17,803 nt of DNA from the NCBI GenBank assembly GCA_013695855.1, contig JACCZR010000202.1, positions 1 through 17,803 on the forward strand, in the 5' to 3' direction. The position numbers were made by a program, and so were the translations under genes. This DNA is from Thermoleophilaceae bacterium. GTDB taxonomy: Bacteria; Actinomycetota; Thermoleophilia; Solirubrobacterales; Thermoleophilaceae. Positions 1 to 7,261 of the stretch are shown one piece after another; within the stretch, counting starts at the first letter, position 1; every line of letters begins with the position of its first letter. The notes below the pieces were generated by a model. The model was not told the origin of the DNA. It saw only the letters and a list, made by a program, of their open reading frames with translations, and searched no databases.

Positions 1-698
1 GCGACGGCGGTGTTGCGCAGGAGGTCGATCCCGTCGGCGCTCGTGGTGCCGGCCAGGAGGCCGAAGAGGATCTCGCCGAACCCGATGACCGAGTGGTTTG
101 TGCTGGGAGCCAGGAGAGCGAAGCCGACCGCCAATGCGACAAAGACCCTGGTCAGGTCGCTCTCGGCGGCTTCGGCGAGCCAGGTGAACGTAGTGATGAC
201 CGCTCCCGCGAGCACCGCGCTCGCGGCCGCCGCCGGAAGATCGCGCCCAGCGAGGGTGTCGGCCAGCTCGCCGGCCGCCTGCAGCGCTTCGGGCTCGAGA
301 ACCCCGGGGACGCTCGCGAGGGCGACGAAGAGGGCGATCCCGGCGAGGTTCAGGGCGAAGGTGATGACCCAGAGGCGCGCGACCGAGCTCGTGGTGCAGT
401 GCCCCTTGAGAGCGGCGGCGACGGGAATGAGGAAGTTCTCGGTGAACAGCTCCGATCGGCCGACGGTCAGGAAGACGAAGCCTATCCCGAAGGTCAGCGA
501 GCCCAGCACGTGCGCAGTGGGCGCAGGAACCACCTCGGTCAGCGCTCCGGTGGTCACGACGAGGGCCAACAGCCCGACCGTCACGTGAAAGCCACCGAGC
601 AGGCCCGTCGCGGCGAGAACCGCTGTGGGCCGGTTCAGCCGACGCTGGCCGTCCTCGAGACTGTCCTGCCAGATCTCGTGCGGCTCGCGGCCGATCAA
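1..698 (-). CDS. Formate/nitrite transporter (FNT) family protein, C-terminus cut by window edge
   Basis: An open frame of 232 codons on the minus strand runs off the left edge, so the C-terminus is missing. The family forms pentameric inner-membrane channels for formate, nitrite or similar small anions. The translation shows hydrophobic helices and two family hallmarks: GRSELFTENFLIPVAA, matching the re-entrant loop region (ELFT-x-N), and TNHSVIGFGEILFG, which carries the pore histidine. The ELFTEN form resembles the YfdC-like branch more than FocA or NirC, so the transported ion is unknown. No ATG or GTG lies in this frame between the in-frame stop at 789-791 and the conserved region. The first start is TTG at 696-698, which overlaps the TGA of an upstream dehydrogenase remnant (TTGA) and follows GGGGAG closely. 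It lies 91 bases downstream of a ferritin-like gene on the same strand. Family call is firm; the start is likely. Confidence 0.85.
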   Translation of the reverse strand, partial: MIGREPHEIWQDSLEDGQRRLNRPTAVLAATGLLGGFHVTVGLLALVVTTGALTEVVPAPTAHVLGSLTFGIGFVFLTVGRSELFTENFLIPVAAALKGHCTTSSVARLWVITFALNLAGIALFVALASVPGVLEPEALQAAGELADTLAGRDLPAAAASAVLAGAVITTFTWLAEAAESDLTRVFVALAVGFALLAPSTNHSVIGFGEILFGLLAGTTSADGIDLLRNTAV

Positions 699-778
699 GC
701 TCCCCGCCCGACGTTGCGCATCAACCCCCCGTCCATGAAGTAGTCGGCGCCGGTTACGTAGTTGCCGTCCCTGACCCG
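695..778 (-). pseudogene. Remnant of a short-chain dehydrogenase/reductase (C-terminal tail only)
   Basis: Between the ferritin-like stop (789) and the FNT start, the minus strand encodes 27 residues and a TGA in a third frame, including YVTGADYFMDGGLM. Y-V-T-G followed by M-D-G-G is the usual last strand and tail of classical SDR oxidoreductases. The rest of an SDR (Rossmann fold, TGxxxGxG, YxxxK) is absent because the ferritin-like gene begins only 10 bases upstream. The stop codon overlaps the FNT TTG start, as in a coupled gene pair. I infer that an SDR gene once preceded the FNT gene and that a deletion or insertion joined its last codons to the end of the ferritin operon. Confidence 0.65.
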
Positions 779-788
779 GCCCCCGCCC

Positions 789-1406
789 CTACTTCTCGAT
801 GAACGGCTTGGCAGCCGCCAGTGCGTCTTTCATCTCGATCGTCTCGTCGAAGGCATCCGGCGCCGGCTTTTCCATGGCGGCGAGCCGGAGGGCGGCCGCC
901 TGCCTCGCTTCCACCTGCACGATCCTGCCTGCCCCGAGGAGCGCCGCTTCGCTCTTGAGCTTCGGCCCTGCTCCATTGAACGCCATGACGCCGGTGTCCT
1001 CGAGCGTCATCCCCAGCGTGACGAAGCTGCCCTGATCCTCGATCGGGAACTCGAACCTCGGCTTGGGCACCGGCCTGCCGCCCGCCCCCGTGACAGCCTC
1101 GGTGAGCGTGGTCACGTGGTCCTGCTCCTGCTCGCGGAAGTCGGTGGCAAGCGTTCTGACCTGCCCGGTGAGCCCCAATTCGAGACCCTGCCTATAGAAG
1201 TCGGCCTCGAGGTACTGGAGCATGAGGCCGAAGTTCAGGATCTCGGCGTCGCCGCCCCCCTGCGCGAACGCCCGCCGCGCGAACGGGCCCACGGCATGGC
1301 CGCCGTAGAGCGCTCCCGCGGTCAGCGCGCTCCTCACGAGGAAGGCGCTGCGCGTCATGCCGTGAACCTCGATGGCGCCGAGCCTCCGGATTGGTTGGGG
1401 GGTCAT
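789..1406 (-). CDS. Exported ferritin-like domain protein (second copy, degenerate metal site)
   Basis: A 205-residue protein of the Ferritin_2 (four-helix, diiron-type) class. The N-terminus looks like an export signal: TRSAFLVR, a hydrophobic stretch, then AFA before Q49, so it probably acts outside the cytoplasm. Putative ligand positions are E67 (YLEADFY), E94 and H97 (QEQDH), E136 (LED) and E166. The final E-x-x-H found in the neighbouring paralogue reads E-A-R-Q here, so one histidine ligand is replaced by Q169. I prefer the ATG at 1404-1406 over the TTG six bases upstream because AAAGGA sits 8 bases before the ATG. It starts 35 bases after the paralogue and is probably co-transcribed with it. 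The function of such secreted ferritin-like proteins is not established; iron or oxidant handling is an inference. Confidence 0.8.
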   Translation of the reverse strand: MTPQPIRRLGAIEVHGMTRSAFLVRSALTAGALYGGHAVGPFARRAFAQGGGDAEILNFGLMLQYLEADFYRQGLELGLTGQVRTLATDFREQEQDHVTTLTEAVTGAGGRPVPKPRFEFPIEDQGSFVTLGMTLEDTGVMAFNGAGPKLKSEAALLGAGRIVQVEARQAAALRLAAMEKPAPDAFDETIEMKDALAAAKPFIEK

Positions 1407-1441
1407 GGTCAATGTCCTTTCCGTGACTTCCGTGACTCGGC

Positions 1442-2134
1442 TCAGCTGGCGATGAAGGGCTTCACCGTCTCGAGGACGGCGGCCATCATCGCCGGCCTCG
1501 CGAGGCCGGCGCCGCCGAACGGCACCGGCTCCTGATCGGTCGCGATGTTGAGTGCCGCCGCGTGGCGTGCCTCGACGGTGTGGATGGAGAGGGCGGTGAC
1601 GAGGACGTCCTCGCTCTGGATTGCAGTCGCCTGGCCGAGGTACGCCGCCGCGCCCAGGTTCTCCACCTGAGCGGCCAGCCGTAGGATCTCGCGTTGCCCG
1701 TCGAGGGGAAAAGTGGTGCGCGGGCGCGCGACGGGCTTCTCGCCGCCGGCCTCGATTGCGGTCTTGAGCGTCACAACGTGCTCACGCTCGTGTTCGCCGA
1801 AGGCCTTGGCCATGTCCAGCGCGGGTCCCGAGAGCATGCCGCTTTCCACGACCTTCTCGTAAAAGTCGGACTCCAGGTACTCGAGCATCAGCGCGAAGTT
1901 GAGGATCGCGAAGTCGCCGGCCCGACCGGTCGGAGGGACGTCCTTGCCTACCGTGGCCTCTTCCTCCTCGCCGGCGCAGGCCGCCAGCAGCACCGCGAAT
2001 GCGCCGGCGGCGGCCGTCCCGCCGGTCATCTTCAGGAAACGCTTGCGCGACGAGTCGTCGCGGAGGAGGCGGTGCATCGCTCCCGCGCGGACCGCGTCGT
2101 CTCCTGTGGGTTCGTCTCGGTCGGCCGCGCTCAT
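1442..2134 (-). CDS. Exported ferritin-like domain lipoprotein
   Basis: A 230-residue protein with a Tat-like signal (SRKRFLK at 29-35, an R-K variant of the twin-arginine motif), a hydrophobic alanine-rich segment and a lipobox LLAAC with C53 as the likely lipidated cysteine. It is therefore probably anchored on the outer face of the membrane. The Ferritin_2-type domain covers about 74-225 and keeps a full set of candidate diiron ligands: E88 (YLESDFY), E116 and H119 (HEREH), E158 (QVENLG), E188 and H191 (VEARH). The ATG overlaps the stop of the upstream membrane-protein gene (ATGA), which implies translational coupling. The paralogue at 789-1406 follows on the same strand. Export class and fold are well supported; the substrate is unknown. 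Confidence 0.85.
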   Translation of the reverse strand: MSAADRDEPTGDDAVRAGAMHRLLRDDSSRKRFLKMTGGTAAAGAFAVLLAACAGEEEEATVGKDVPPTGRAGDFAILNFALMLEYLESDFYEKVVESGMLSGPALDMAKAFGEHEREHVVTLKTAIEAGGEKPVARPRTTFPLDGQREILRLAAQVENLGAAAYLGQATAIQSEDVLVTALSIHTVEARHAAALNIATDQEPVPFGGAGLARPAMMAAVLETVKPFIAS

Positions 2135-2724
2135 GCGGCCACCGCCCTGACTCGCTGCGCCGCACCGATGAAGAAGGGCACAAGCAGCAGGCCGAACTCG
2201 GCGTGAAAGAAGATCTCAGCGACCTGGGGCGGACCGTTCGGGTTCGTAAACCACTCGAACGCGAGGCGGCCCAGGATCTGGATGTTCAAGACATAGAGAA
2301 GCAGCCCGTAGCCCAGACCGCCCAGCACCAGCAGCATCGTGTTCCGCGCCAGGGGCACCACGAGCATCGAGAAGCCGATGCCGAAGAGCATCGACAGGTT
2401 GAGGTGGGTCACCAGCCCGATGACCACGCTCCCCGGCGTCGCCGCCGGCACCTCGTCCCGGGTGAAGATCGTCGACATGTCGAGCATCGGGGCGAGGGCC
2501 GGCTTGTCGAGGTTCTCGACCGCCCACCCCATCTGCGAGACGAGGAACAGCAGCCCCGCGAAAAGACCCGCGACCACGCCGCGCGTGAGCGTCTGGCCCA
2601 GACCGGCGAAGAGGCCGGGGGTCTGGCCTTCGGCGACCACGGTGCCGGGCTCCCCTGACCTCAGAGCGTCGTCCTTCTCGTTCCTGCGCTTCCTGTCCCC
2701 ACGGACCCCGTCTCTCCTGATCAT
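2131..2724 (-). CDS. Four-helix integral membrane protein of unknown function
   Basis: I do not recognise a named family. With the ATG at 2722-2724 the protein has 197 residues: a charged, mostly basic N-terminus (1-30), then four predicted membrane helices at about 46-68, 100-124, 129-150 and 172-193. Helix 2 contains THLNLSMLFG and helix 4 FFHAEFGLLL, so each carries a histidine that could bind a metal or cofactor (inference). A GTG at 2638-2640 (residue 29) is a credible alternative start because GGGGAG lies 9 bases upstream, whereas the ATG has no clear ribosome-binding site. The frame stays open upstream into the region opposite the patatin gene, but that part looks non-coding. The stop overlaps the ferritin-like lipoprotein start, so the two are probably made together, perhaps as a membrane partner and its exported protein. 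Confidence 0.7.
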   Translation of the reverse strand: MIRRDGVRGDRKRRNEKDDALRSGEPGTVVAEGQTPGLFAGLGQTLTRGVVAGLFAGLLFLVSQMGWAVENLDKPALAPMLDMSTIFTRDEVPAATPGSVVIGLVTHLNLSMLFGIGFSMLVVPLARNTMLLVLGGLGYGLLLYVLNIQILGRLAFEWFTNPNGPPQVAEIFFHAEFGLLLVPFFIGAAQRVRAVAA

Positions 2725-2817
2725 TCGTTGCGTAGCCCACGTCCCGCTCCCCCCACGTCCGTGGGCGGTGGGAAGGAGGAGGCACCCTAGGAGCGAGCCC
2801 GAGCGCGAACAACGCCG

Positions 2818-4110
2818 ATGGCTTACCTCGGTGTAAGGATCTCTAACTGGCGGCCGCCAAGCGCTTATGTAGTCTCGCCGCTCCTGGTGAGCGTGGTCGC
2901 GGGAGAGACGGTCGGGCTCGTGCTGGCGGGCGGCGGCGCTCGCGGCGCATACGAGGTCGGGGCGCTGTCTGTGCTGCTGCCCTACCTCGAGCGCCGCGGC
3001 GAGCGGCCGCGGGTGTTCGTGGGCACGAGCGTTGGCGCGCTCACCAGCTCCTACCTGGCAGCGCGAGCGCACGAGCCCGCCCAGCGGGTCGCCGACGGCG
3101 GCTGCAGGCTCTGGAGCGAGATGACCTTCGAGCAGGTACTCGAGCCGGTCGTCTCACTGCGGGCGCTGGCGAAGATCGTCCGTTACCTCGGCCAGTTCCT
3201 CGGCGTGCCGGGCATCCGGATCGAGTCGCTGCTCGACCCGGCGCCGCTGCGCGACACCGTCAGGCGAGTCGTGTGCTTCGGCCAGCTCGAGCGAAACCTA
3301 GCGGCGGGCGCGCTGGAGCAGGCCGCCGTCGTCGCGACCTCCGCTCTCACCAGCCGCAGTGTCGTCTTCCACCGCGGCGGTGCCTCGCCCGCAGCGGACC
3401 CCGCGCGCGGGATCGACTACGTGGGCACGGAGCAGACCGCCGAGCAGGTGTGCGCCTCGGCGGCCATCCCGGGAGTCTTCCCTGCCGTCCACGTCGCCGC
3501 CCCCGCCCGCGCCGCAGGGTGGTACTACGACGGAGGCGCGCGGCTGAACACCCCCATCAAGCCCGCGCTCGAGCTCGGCGCCGAGCGCGTTGTCGTAATC
3601 GCAGCGCACTCGATCGCCGCCGGTCCCGACCAGCTCGCGGGCGAGCGGGCGCCCGACGCGCTCGAGGGCGCCGGCCAGATCGTGCAGGCCTTGCTCGTCG
3701 ATCCGCTCGTCCACGACGTCCGCACGCTCGCCACCGTCAACCGGATCGTCCACGAAGCAGGCGGAGACCGGGAGGCGGGATCCGCCGCGGGCAAGCGCTC
3801 CGTCCCCTACATCTTCGTCGCGCCTCGCAGGCGCCACCAAGTGGGCGAGCTCGCGATGCTCGTGTTCCGAGCGCACTACAAGCGTGTGAAGCATGCGCTC
3901 CGCTCCCCCGATCTGGCTTTTCTCGGCCGTATCGTGGCGGGCGGCTCGGACCCCCTCCACGGCGACCTGCTCAGCTACCTGCTCTTCGCACCCGAGTTTG
4001 CCCGGGCGCTGATCGAGCTCGGTCGCCGCGACGCAGAGCGCTGGCTTGCGCAGCCGCACGACGACGGGCCGTGGCAGCTCGGGCCGCTGCCGCCGGACGT
4101 TCCCCTTTGA
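2818..4110 (+). CDS. Patatin-like phospholipase
   Basis: A 430-residue protein of the bacterial patatin family, serine hydrolases that cleave acyl chains from lipids with a Ser-Asp dyad. Visible are the oxyanion-hole motif GGGARGAYEVG (38-48), the nucleophile elbow GTSVGAL with S71, and DGG with D238 (YYDGGARLNTP). About 190 residues follow the catalytic domain; I assign them no function. No signal peptide or clear membrane helix is seen, so it is probably cytoplasmic or peripheral. The start is uncertain. Family members usually begin a few residues before the strand leading to GGGARG, and the ATG at 2818 has no good ribosome-binding site and an odd 29-residue leader. GTG codons at 2887 and 2893 are alternatives, also without strong sites. 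The bases 4111-4276 that follow hold no gene I can support. Confidence 0.85.
   Translation: MAYLGVRISNWRPPSAYVVSPLLVSVVAGETVGLVLAGGGARGAYEVGALSVLLPYLERRGERPRVFVGTSVGALTSSYLAARAHEPAQRVADGGCRLWSEMTFEQVLEPVVSLRALAKIVRYLGQFLGVPGIRIESLLDPAPLRDTVRRVVCFGQLERNLAAGALEQAAVVATSALTSRSVVFHRGGASPAADPARGIDYVGTEQTAEQVCASAAIPGVFPAVHVAAPARAAGWYYDGGARLNTPIKPALELGAERVVVIAAHSIAAGPDQLAGERAPDALEGAGQIVQALLVDPLVHDVRTLATVNRIVHEAGGDREAGSAAGKRSVPYIFVAPRRRHQVGELAMLVFRAHYKRVKHALRSPDLAFLGRIVAGGSDPLHGDLLSYLLFAPEFARALIELGRRDAERWLAQPHDDGPWQLGPLPPDVPL
2822..2837. promoter_or_regulatory. Candidate operator: CTTAC-N6-GTAAG inverted repeat
   Basis: A perfect 5-bp inverted repeat with a 6-base spacer, centred between the divergent membrane-protein/ferritin operon and the patatin gene. 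The shape fits a dimeric repressor site such as those of TetR-type regulators, but no regulator of that type is seen nearby. It falls just inside the patatin gene if the ATG at 2818 is used, and upstream of it if a GTG at 2887 or 2893 is used. Confidence 0.3.
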
Positions 4111-4276
4111 GGGTGGCTAAACTCGCCAAGCCTGTCGGGTCGGTCCACTTGCATGGCTGGCTCGACCGCGATGAGGCGAGGGAACGCGCAGGTGCCCGTA
4201 CACGGCGCGCTGCGGTCCGAAGCTAGATGGGTCACCGAACAACAGGCAGCGGACGAAGAGCCCTCCGGAGCAACCG

Positions 4277-5272
4277 GTGATCGGCACCGGCATGCTCGAT
4301 GTCCGCCGGCTAGTGATGCTCCTCGAAGTTGCGCGGACGGGCAGCTTCGCCGCCGCGGCGGAATCGATGTCCTTCACACCGTCCGCCGTGTCCCAGCAGA
4401 TGTGCGCCCTGGAGCGGGCCACCAAGGTGGTTCTGTTCTCGCGGGGCGCGCGAGGAGTGACGCTGACCGCGGCCGGGCGATCGCTGCACCTCCACGCGGA
4501 GGCGGTCACGAGGCGCCTCGCGGAGGCAGAGGCGGAGCTCGAGGTCATAGGCGGCGTGAGCGACGCGCGGTTGCGCTTCGGATCCTTCACGAGCGCCACC
4601 GGGGCCTTCGCGGCGGAGGCGTACCGCATCTTCCGGGATCGCTACCCCGAGGCCGAGGTCTGCTTCAGCGACGGCGAGCCCTACGAGAACCTCGCGCTGT
4701 TGAGCGAGAACCGGCTCGAGCTCGCGGTGATCTTCGAGCTCGACGACTGGCCCTCCACCATGGACTATCGCGGGATCAACACGTGCCGGGAGACGGAGTT
4801 CGAATGCGTTCCGCTCTTCGACGATCCCTACCTGCTGGTGCTTCCGGCCGACCATCCGCTTGCGGTGGAGGAGACGGTCGCCCTCGCCCAGCTGACTGGC
4901 GAACGGGTTCTCGCCTCAACGCCGTGGGAGCGGACCCTCCGGAGGATCTGCGCCGAAGCCGATGTCGAGCCCGCGCTCGACCTCTCGTGTCAAGGCACCG
5001 GCTTCGAGGCCCTGCAGGCCCTGGTGTCGATAGGTCATGGCGTCAGCTTCATGCCCGCGCTCTCGCTCGGCTGGCTTCGCGAGGGCCTTGTCGCACGACC
5101 AGTAGAGAGAGCACCGATGAGGCACGTGAAGATCGCGGTCCGCACCGCGGCGTGTCGCTCGTCTGCCAGCCAGGCCATGTTGGAGATCCTGACCCGCCTC
5201 ACCGAGGGCCTCGGATTGAACCCCGCGGTCGAGGGCCAGGACCCCGACCTGGAACCGGCCCTCGCTTCATGA
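4277..5272 (+). CDS. LysR-family transcriptional regulator
   Basis: A 331-residue LysR-type regulator. The N-terminal winged helix-turn-helix covers about 7-66 and shows the typical pattern: LEVARTGSFAAAAE, then TPSAVSQQMCALE (recognition helix), then GVTLTAAGR. The remainder (about 95-310) has the two-lobed effector-binding fold common to the family, with LVLPADHPLA and GHGVSFMPAL at usual places. A poorly conserved tail rich in Glu, Asp and Pro closes the protein. The GTG at 4277 is supported by GGAG six bases upstream; the ATG at 4292 has no such site. LysR proteins often control a neighbouring divergent gene, but here both neighbours end or start elsewhere, so the target and effector cannot be read from the context. 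Confidence 0.9.
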   Translation: MIGTGMLDVRRLVMLLEVARTGSFAAAAESMSFTPSAVSQQMCALERATKVVLFSRGARGVTLTAAGRSLHLHAEAVTRRLAEAEAELEVIGGVSDARLRFGSFTSATGAFAAEAYRIFRDRYPEAEVCFSDGEPYENLALLSENRLELAVIFELDDWPSTMDYRGINTCRETEFECVPLFDDPYLLVLPADHPLAVEETVALAQLTGERVLASTPWERTLRRICAEADVEPALDLSCQGTGFEALQALVSIGHGVSFMPALSLGWLREGLVARPVERAPMRHVKIAVRTAACRSSASQAMLEILTRLTEGLGLNPAVEGQDPDLEPALAS

Positions 5273-5315
5273 GCCACCCCTCACACCTGCGTTTAAGTGG
5301 CGGCGGGGCCGACGG

Positions 5316-6197
5316 TCATCCCGGCAGACCGTGCTCCAGCGCGCCCTTGACCTGGGCGTCGAGCGCGTTCAGCCGAGCGAGCGCGAGCGCCTCGGGCGAG
5401 CGGAAGCGCCGGCCGGGCAGGTTCTCGGGCCCGTGGTGGCCGAGCAGGCAGTGCACCAGCGCCAGCAGGCGCTCGGATGGCACCCCGGCGCCCCGCTCCA
5501 GCAGCATCTGCTGACCCAGCGCCAGGTGGCCGAGCAGGGCGCCCTCGTCGCTCAGGGAGATCTCGGCGCCCAGCGTGAACTCACGGGTCTTGCCGATGTC
5601 GTGCACAAGGGCTGCGCAGATCAGCAGGTCGGAGTCCAGCCGCGGGTGGAGGATGCACGTCTCCTGTGCCAGCGTGGCCACGGCCACGGTGTGCTCGAGC
5701 AGGCCGCCCAGGTAAGCATGGTGGCCGTTGCGGGTGCACGGCGCCCGGCGTAGCTCGGCGCGAAAGCCGGGATCGCCCAGGAAGGAGTCGAGCAGCCCGC
5801 GCAGCCTGCGGTCGTAGACCTCGCGGTCGAGGTGCTCGAGGAAGCCGTCGAGCTCGTCGAGGTCGCGGTAGGCCACGGGCAGGAAGTCCGCCGGATCGAC
5901 GCCGGCGGGATCGGCCCGCTTGACCGAGCGCAGATCGACGACCAGCTCGTCGCGGAACCGCTCGGCGCGGCCGCTGACCTCGACCAGGTCACCCTGCTCG
6001 AACTGCGCGGCGAGGAAGTCGGCCTCGCGGAAGGCGCGGGCCGGTACCGAGCCGGTGCGGTCACGAAGCTCGAGCGCCAGGTAGGGCGAGCCGGTGCGGG
6101 CGGTCAGCCGATCCTTGCGCGTGCAGGCGAACACCCCGCGCAGCTCGCCCCCGGGGCGAAGCTCGGCCAGTGTGGGACGGTCCTGAGTGGCGGGCAC
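5316..6197 (-). CDS. OB-fold and HD-domain protein, YhaM-like 3'-5' exoribonuclease
   Basis: A 293-residue protein with the two-domain layout of the YhaM family, metal-dependent 3'-5' exonucleases that trim RNA and, in some species, single-stranded DNA. An N-terminal OB fold (about 14-90, with YLALELRDRTGSVPARAF) would bind nucleic acid. The HD domain (about 150-275) shows H159/H160, LLEHT with H169, the defining VHDIGK with H199 and D200, and a later LGHHG. This matches the expected metal-binding set. The start is GTG at 6195-6197; no strong ribosome-binding site precedes it. It is convergent with the LysR gene, 43 bases apart, and divergent from the PAC2 gene. An alternative is another HD hydrolase with an OB domain, but the order and length favour YhaM. 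Exact substrate is not shown by the sequence. Confidence 0.8.
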   Translation of the reverse strand: MPATQDRPTLAELRPGGELRGVFACTRKDRLTARTGSPYLALELRDRTGSVPARAFREADFLAAQFEQGDLVEVSGRAERFRDELVVDLRSVKRADPAGVDPADFLPVAYRDLDELDGFLEHLDREVYDRRLRGLLDSFLGDPGFRAELRRAPCTRNGHHAYLGGLLEHTVAVATLAQETCILHPRLDSDLLICAALVHDIGKTREFTLGAEISLSDEGALLGHLALGQQMLLERGAGVPSERLLALVHCLLGHHGPENLPGRRFRSPEALALARLNALDAQVKGALEHGLPG

Positions 6198-6264
6198 ACC
6201 GCAATGGTGGGTCGGGCCTCGGACGATCCCGGCGCGCGGTGCTCACCCGAGATCGGTCGGTCCG

Positions 6265-6283
6265 GTGCTCGGCCGGCCAACGC
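6265..6283. repeat. Short repeat, copy 1 of 2 flanking the PAC2 gene
   Basis: GTGCTCGGCCGGCCAACGC here recurs at 7226-7243 with one base missing (GTGCTGGCCGGCCAACGC). The two copies lie on either side of the PAC2-family gene. In a GC-rich genome a chance match around the palindrome GGCCGGCC is possible, so this is reported as an observation only. Confidence 0.35.
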
Positions 6284-6337
6284 TCCTCCCGGCCGATCGG
6301 GACTGCGCCCCTGCGCGGGTGGGTACGGTGGGAGGCA

Positions 6338-7210
6338 ATGCCCGATCTCCGATGGTCAGAGCGCCCGCCCCTGCGCGCCCCGGTCCTGGTGTGCGCCTTC
6401 AGGGGCTGGAACGACGCCGGGGACGCCGCCACCGCAGCCGTCTCCTACATGCACGACCACTTCGACTCCTTCGAGCTGGCCGAGGTGGACCCCGAGGAGT
6501 ACTTCGACTTCACAGCCGTGCGGCCGACCGTCGAGCTCGACGAGAGCTCGGTCCGCAAGGTCGAGTGGCCCTCCAACTCCTTCTCGGCGGCGAAGGTGCC
6601 GGGCGCCGAGGGCGACCTGGTGATGCTGCGCGGAGTAGAGCCCTCGCTGCGCTGGCGGCGCTTCTGTGACACGGTCATCGAGGTCGCCCACGCGACGGGC
6701 GCGCGCATGATCATCACCCTGGGGGCCCTGCTCGCCGACGTTCCCCACAGCCGGCCGGTCTCCGTCACCGGCCTGGCCTCCGACGAGGGCCTGGTGGCCC
6801 AGCTGGGCTTTGAGCCCACGACCTACGAGGGGCCGACGGGGATCGTCGGGGTGCTCCACCGTGCCTGCTCGGACGCCGGCCTGCCCTCGGTCAGCCTCTG
6901 GGCCTCGGTTCCCCACTACGTGGCCGCCGCGCCCAACCCCAAGGTCGCCCTGGCGCTGGTGCGCGCCTTCGAAGGAGCGGCCGGCGTGGCGGTCGAGGCA
7001 ACCGAGCTCGAGACCGCTGCCGAGGACTACGAGCGCCAGGTGAGCGCCGCGGTGGCCAGCGACCCGGAGGTCAAGGCCTTCGTGGAGCGCCTCGAGTCCG
7101 CTGCGGACGAAGCCGACCTCGAGGAGGACAACGAGGAGAAGATCCCCTCGGCCGACACCATCGCCCGCGACTTCCAGCGCTTCCTGCGCCAGCGCGGCCC
7201 CGAGGCCTAG
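6338..7210 (+). CDS. PAC2-family protein (proteasome assembly chaperone 2-like fold)
   Basis: A 290-residue protein resembling the actinobacterial PAC2 family, named after the eukaryotic proteasome assembly chaperone fold. The N-terminus carries the family pattern LVCAFRGWNDAGDAAT (about 15-30). Later blocks typical of the family are GARMIITLGALLADVPHSRPVSVTG, seen here as a glycine-rich strand and loop, and SLWASVPHYVAAAPNPK. The C-terminus is strongly acidic (EADLEEDNEEK) and ends with a basic amphipathic helix. The ATG at 6338 is chosen because GGGAGG lies just upstream; the frame is open further upstream but that part is not protein-like. The biochemical role of bacterial members is unclear. 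No proteasome gene is in this window, so a proteasome role is not supported here. It stands alone, divergent from the exoribonuclease and convergent with the helicase-nuclease gene. Confidence 0.85.
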   Translation: MPDLRWSERPPLRAPVLVCAFRGWNDAGDAATAAVSYMHDHFDSFELAEVDPEEYFDFTAVRPTVELDESSVRKVEWPSNSFSAAKVPGAEGDLVMLRGVEPSLRWRRFCDTVIEVAHATGARMIITLGALLADVPHSRPVSVTGLASDEGLVAQLGFEPTTYEGPTGIVGVLHRACSDAGLPSVSLWASVPHYVAAAPNPKVALALVRAFEGAAGVAVEATELETAAEDYERQVSAAVASDPEVKAFVERLESAADEADLEEDNEEKIPSADTIARDFQRFLRQRGPEA

Positions 7211-7222
7211 AGGGGATCGACC

Positions 7223-7244
7223 GGCGTGCTGGCCGGCCAACGCC
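7223..7244. terminator. Possible bidirectional hairpin between convergent genes
   Basis: GGCGT at 7223-7227 pairs with ACGCC at 7240-7244, and the inner TGGCCGGCCA is itself self-complementary, giving a bulged GC-rich stem in the 51-base gap between the convergent PAC2 and helicase genes. There is no T tract, so termination is an inference from position and shape. It overlaps the second copy of the short repeat described at 6265. Confidence 0.3.
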
Positions 7245-7261
7245 CGGCCTGCGCTCCGGCG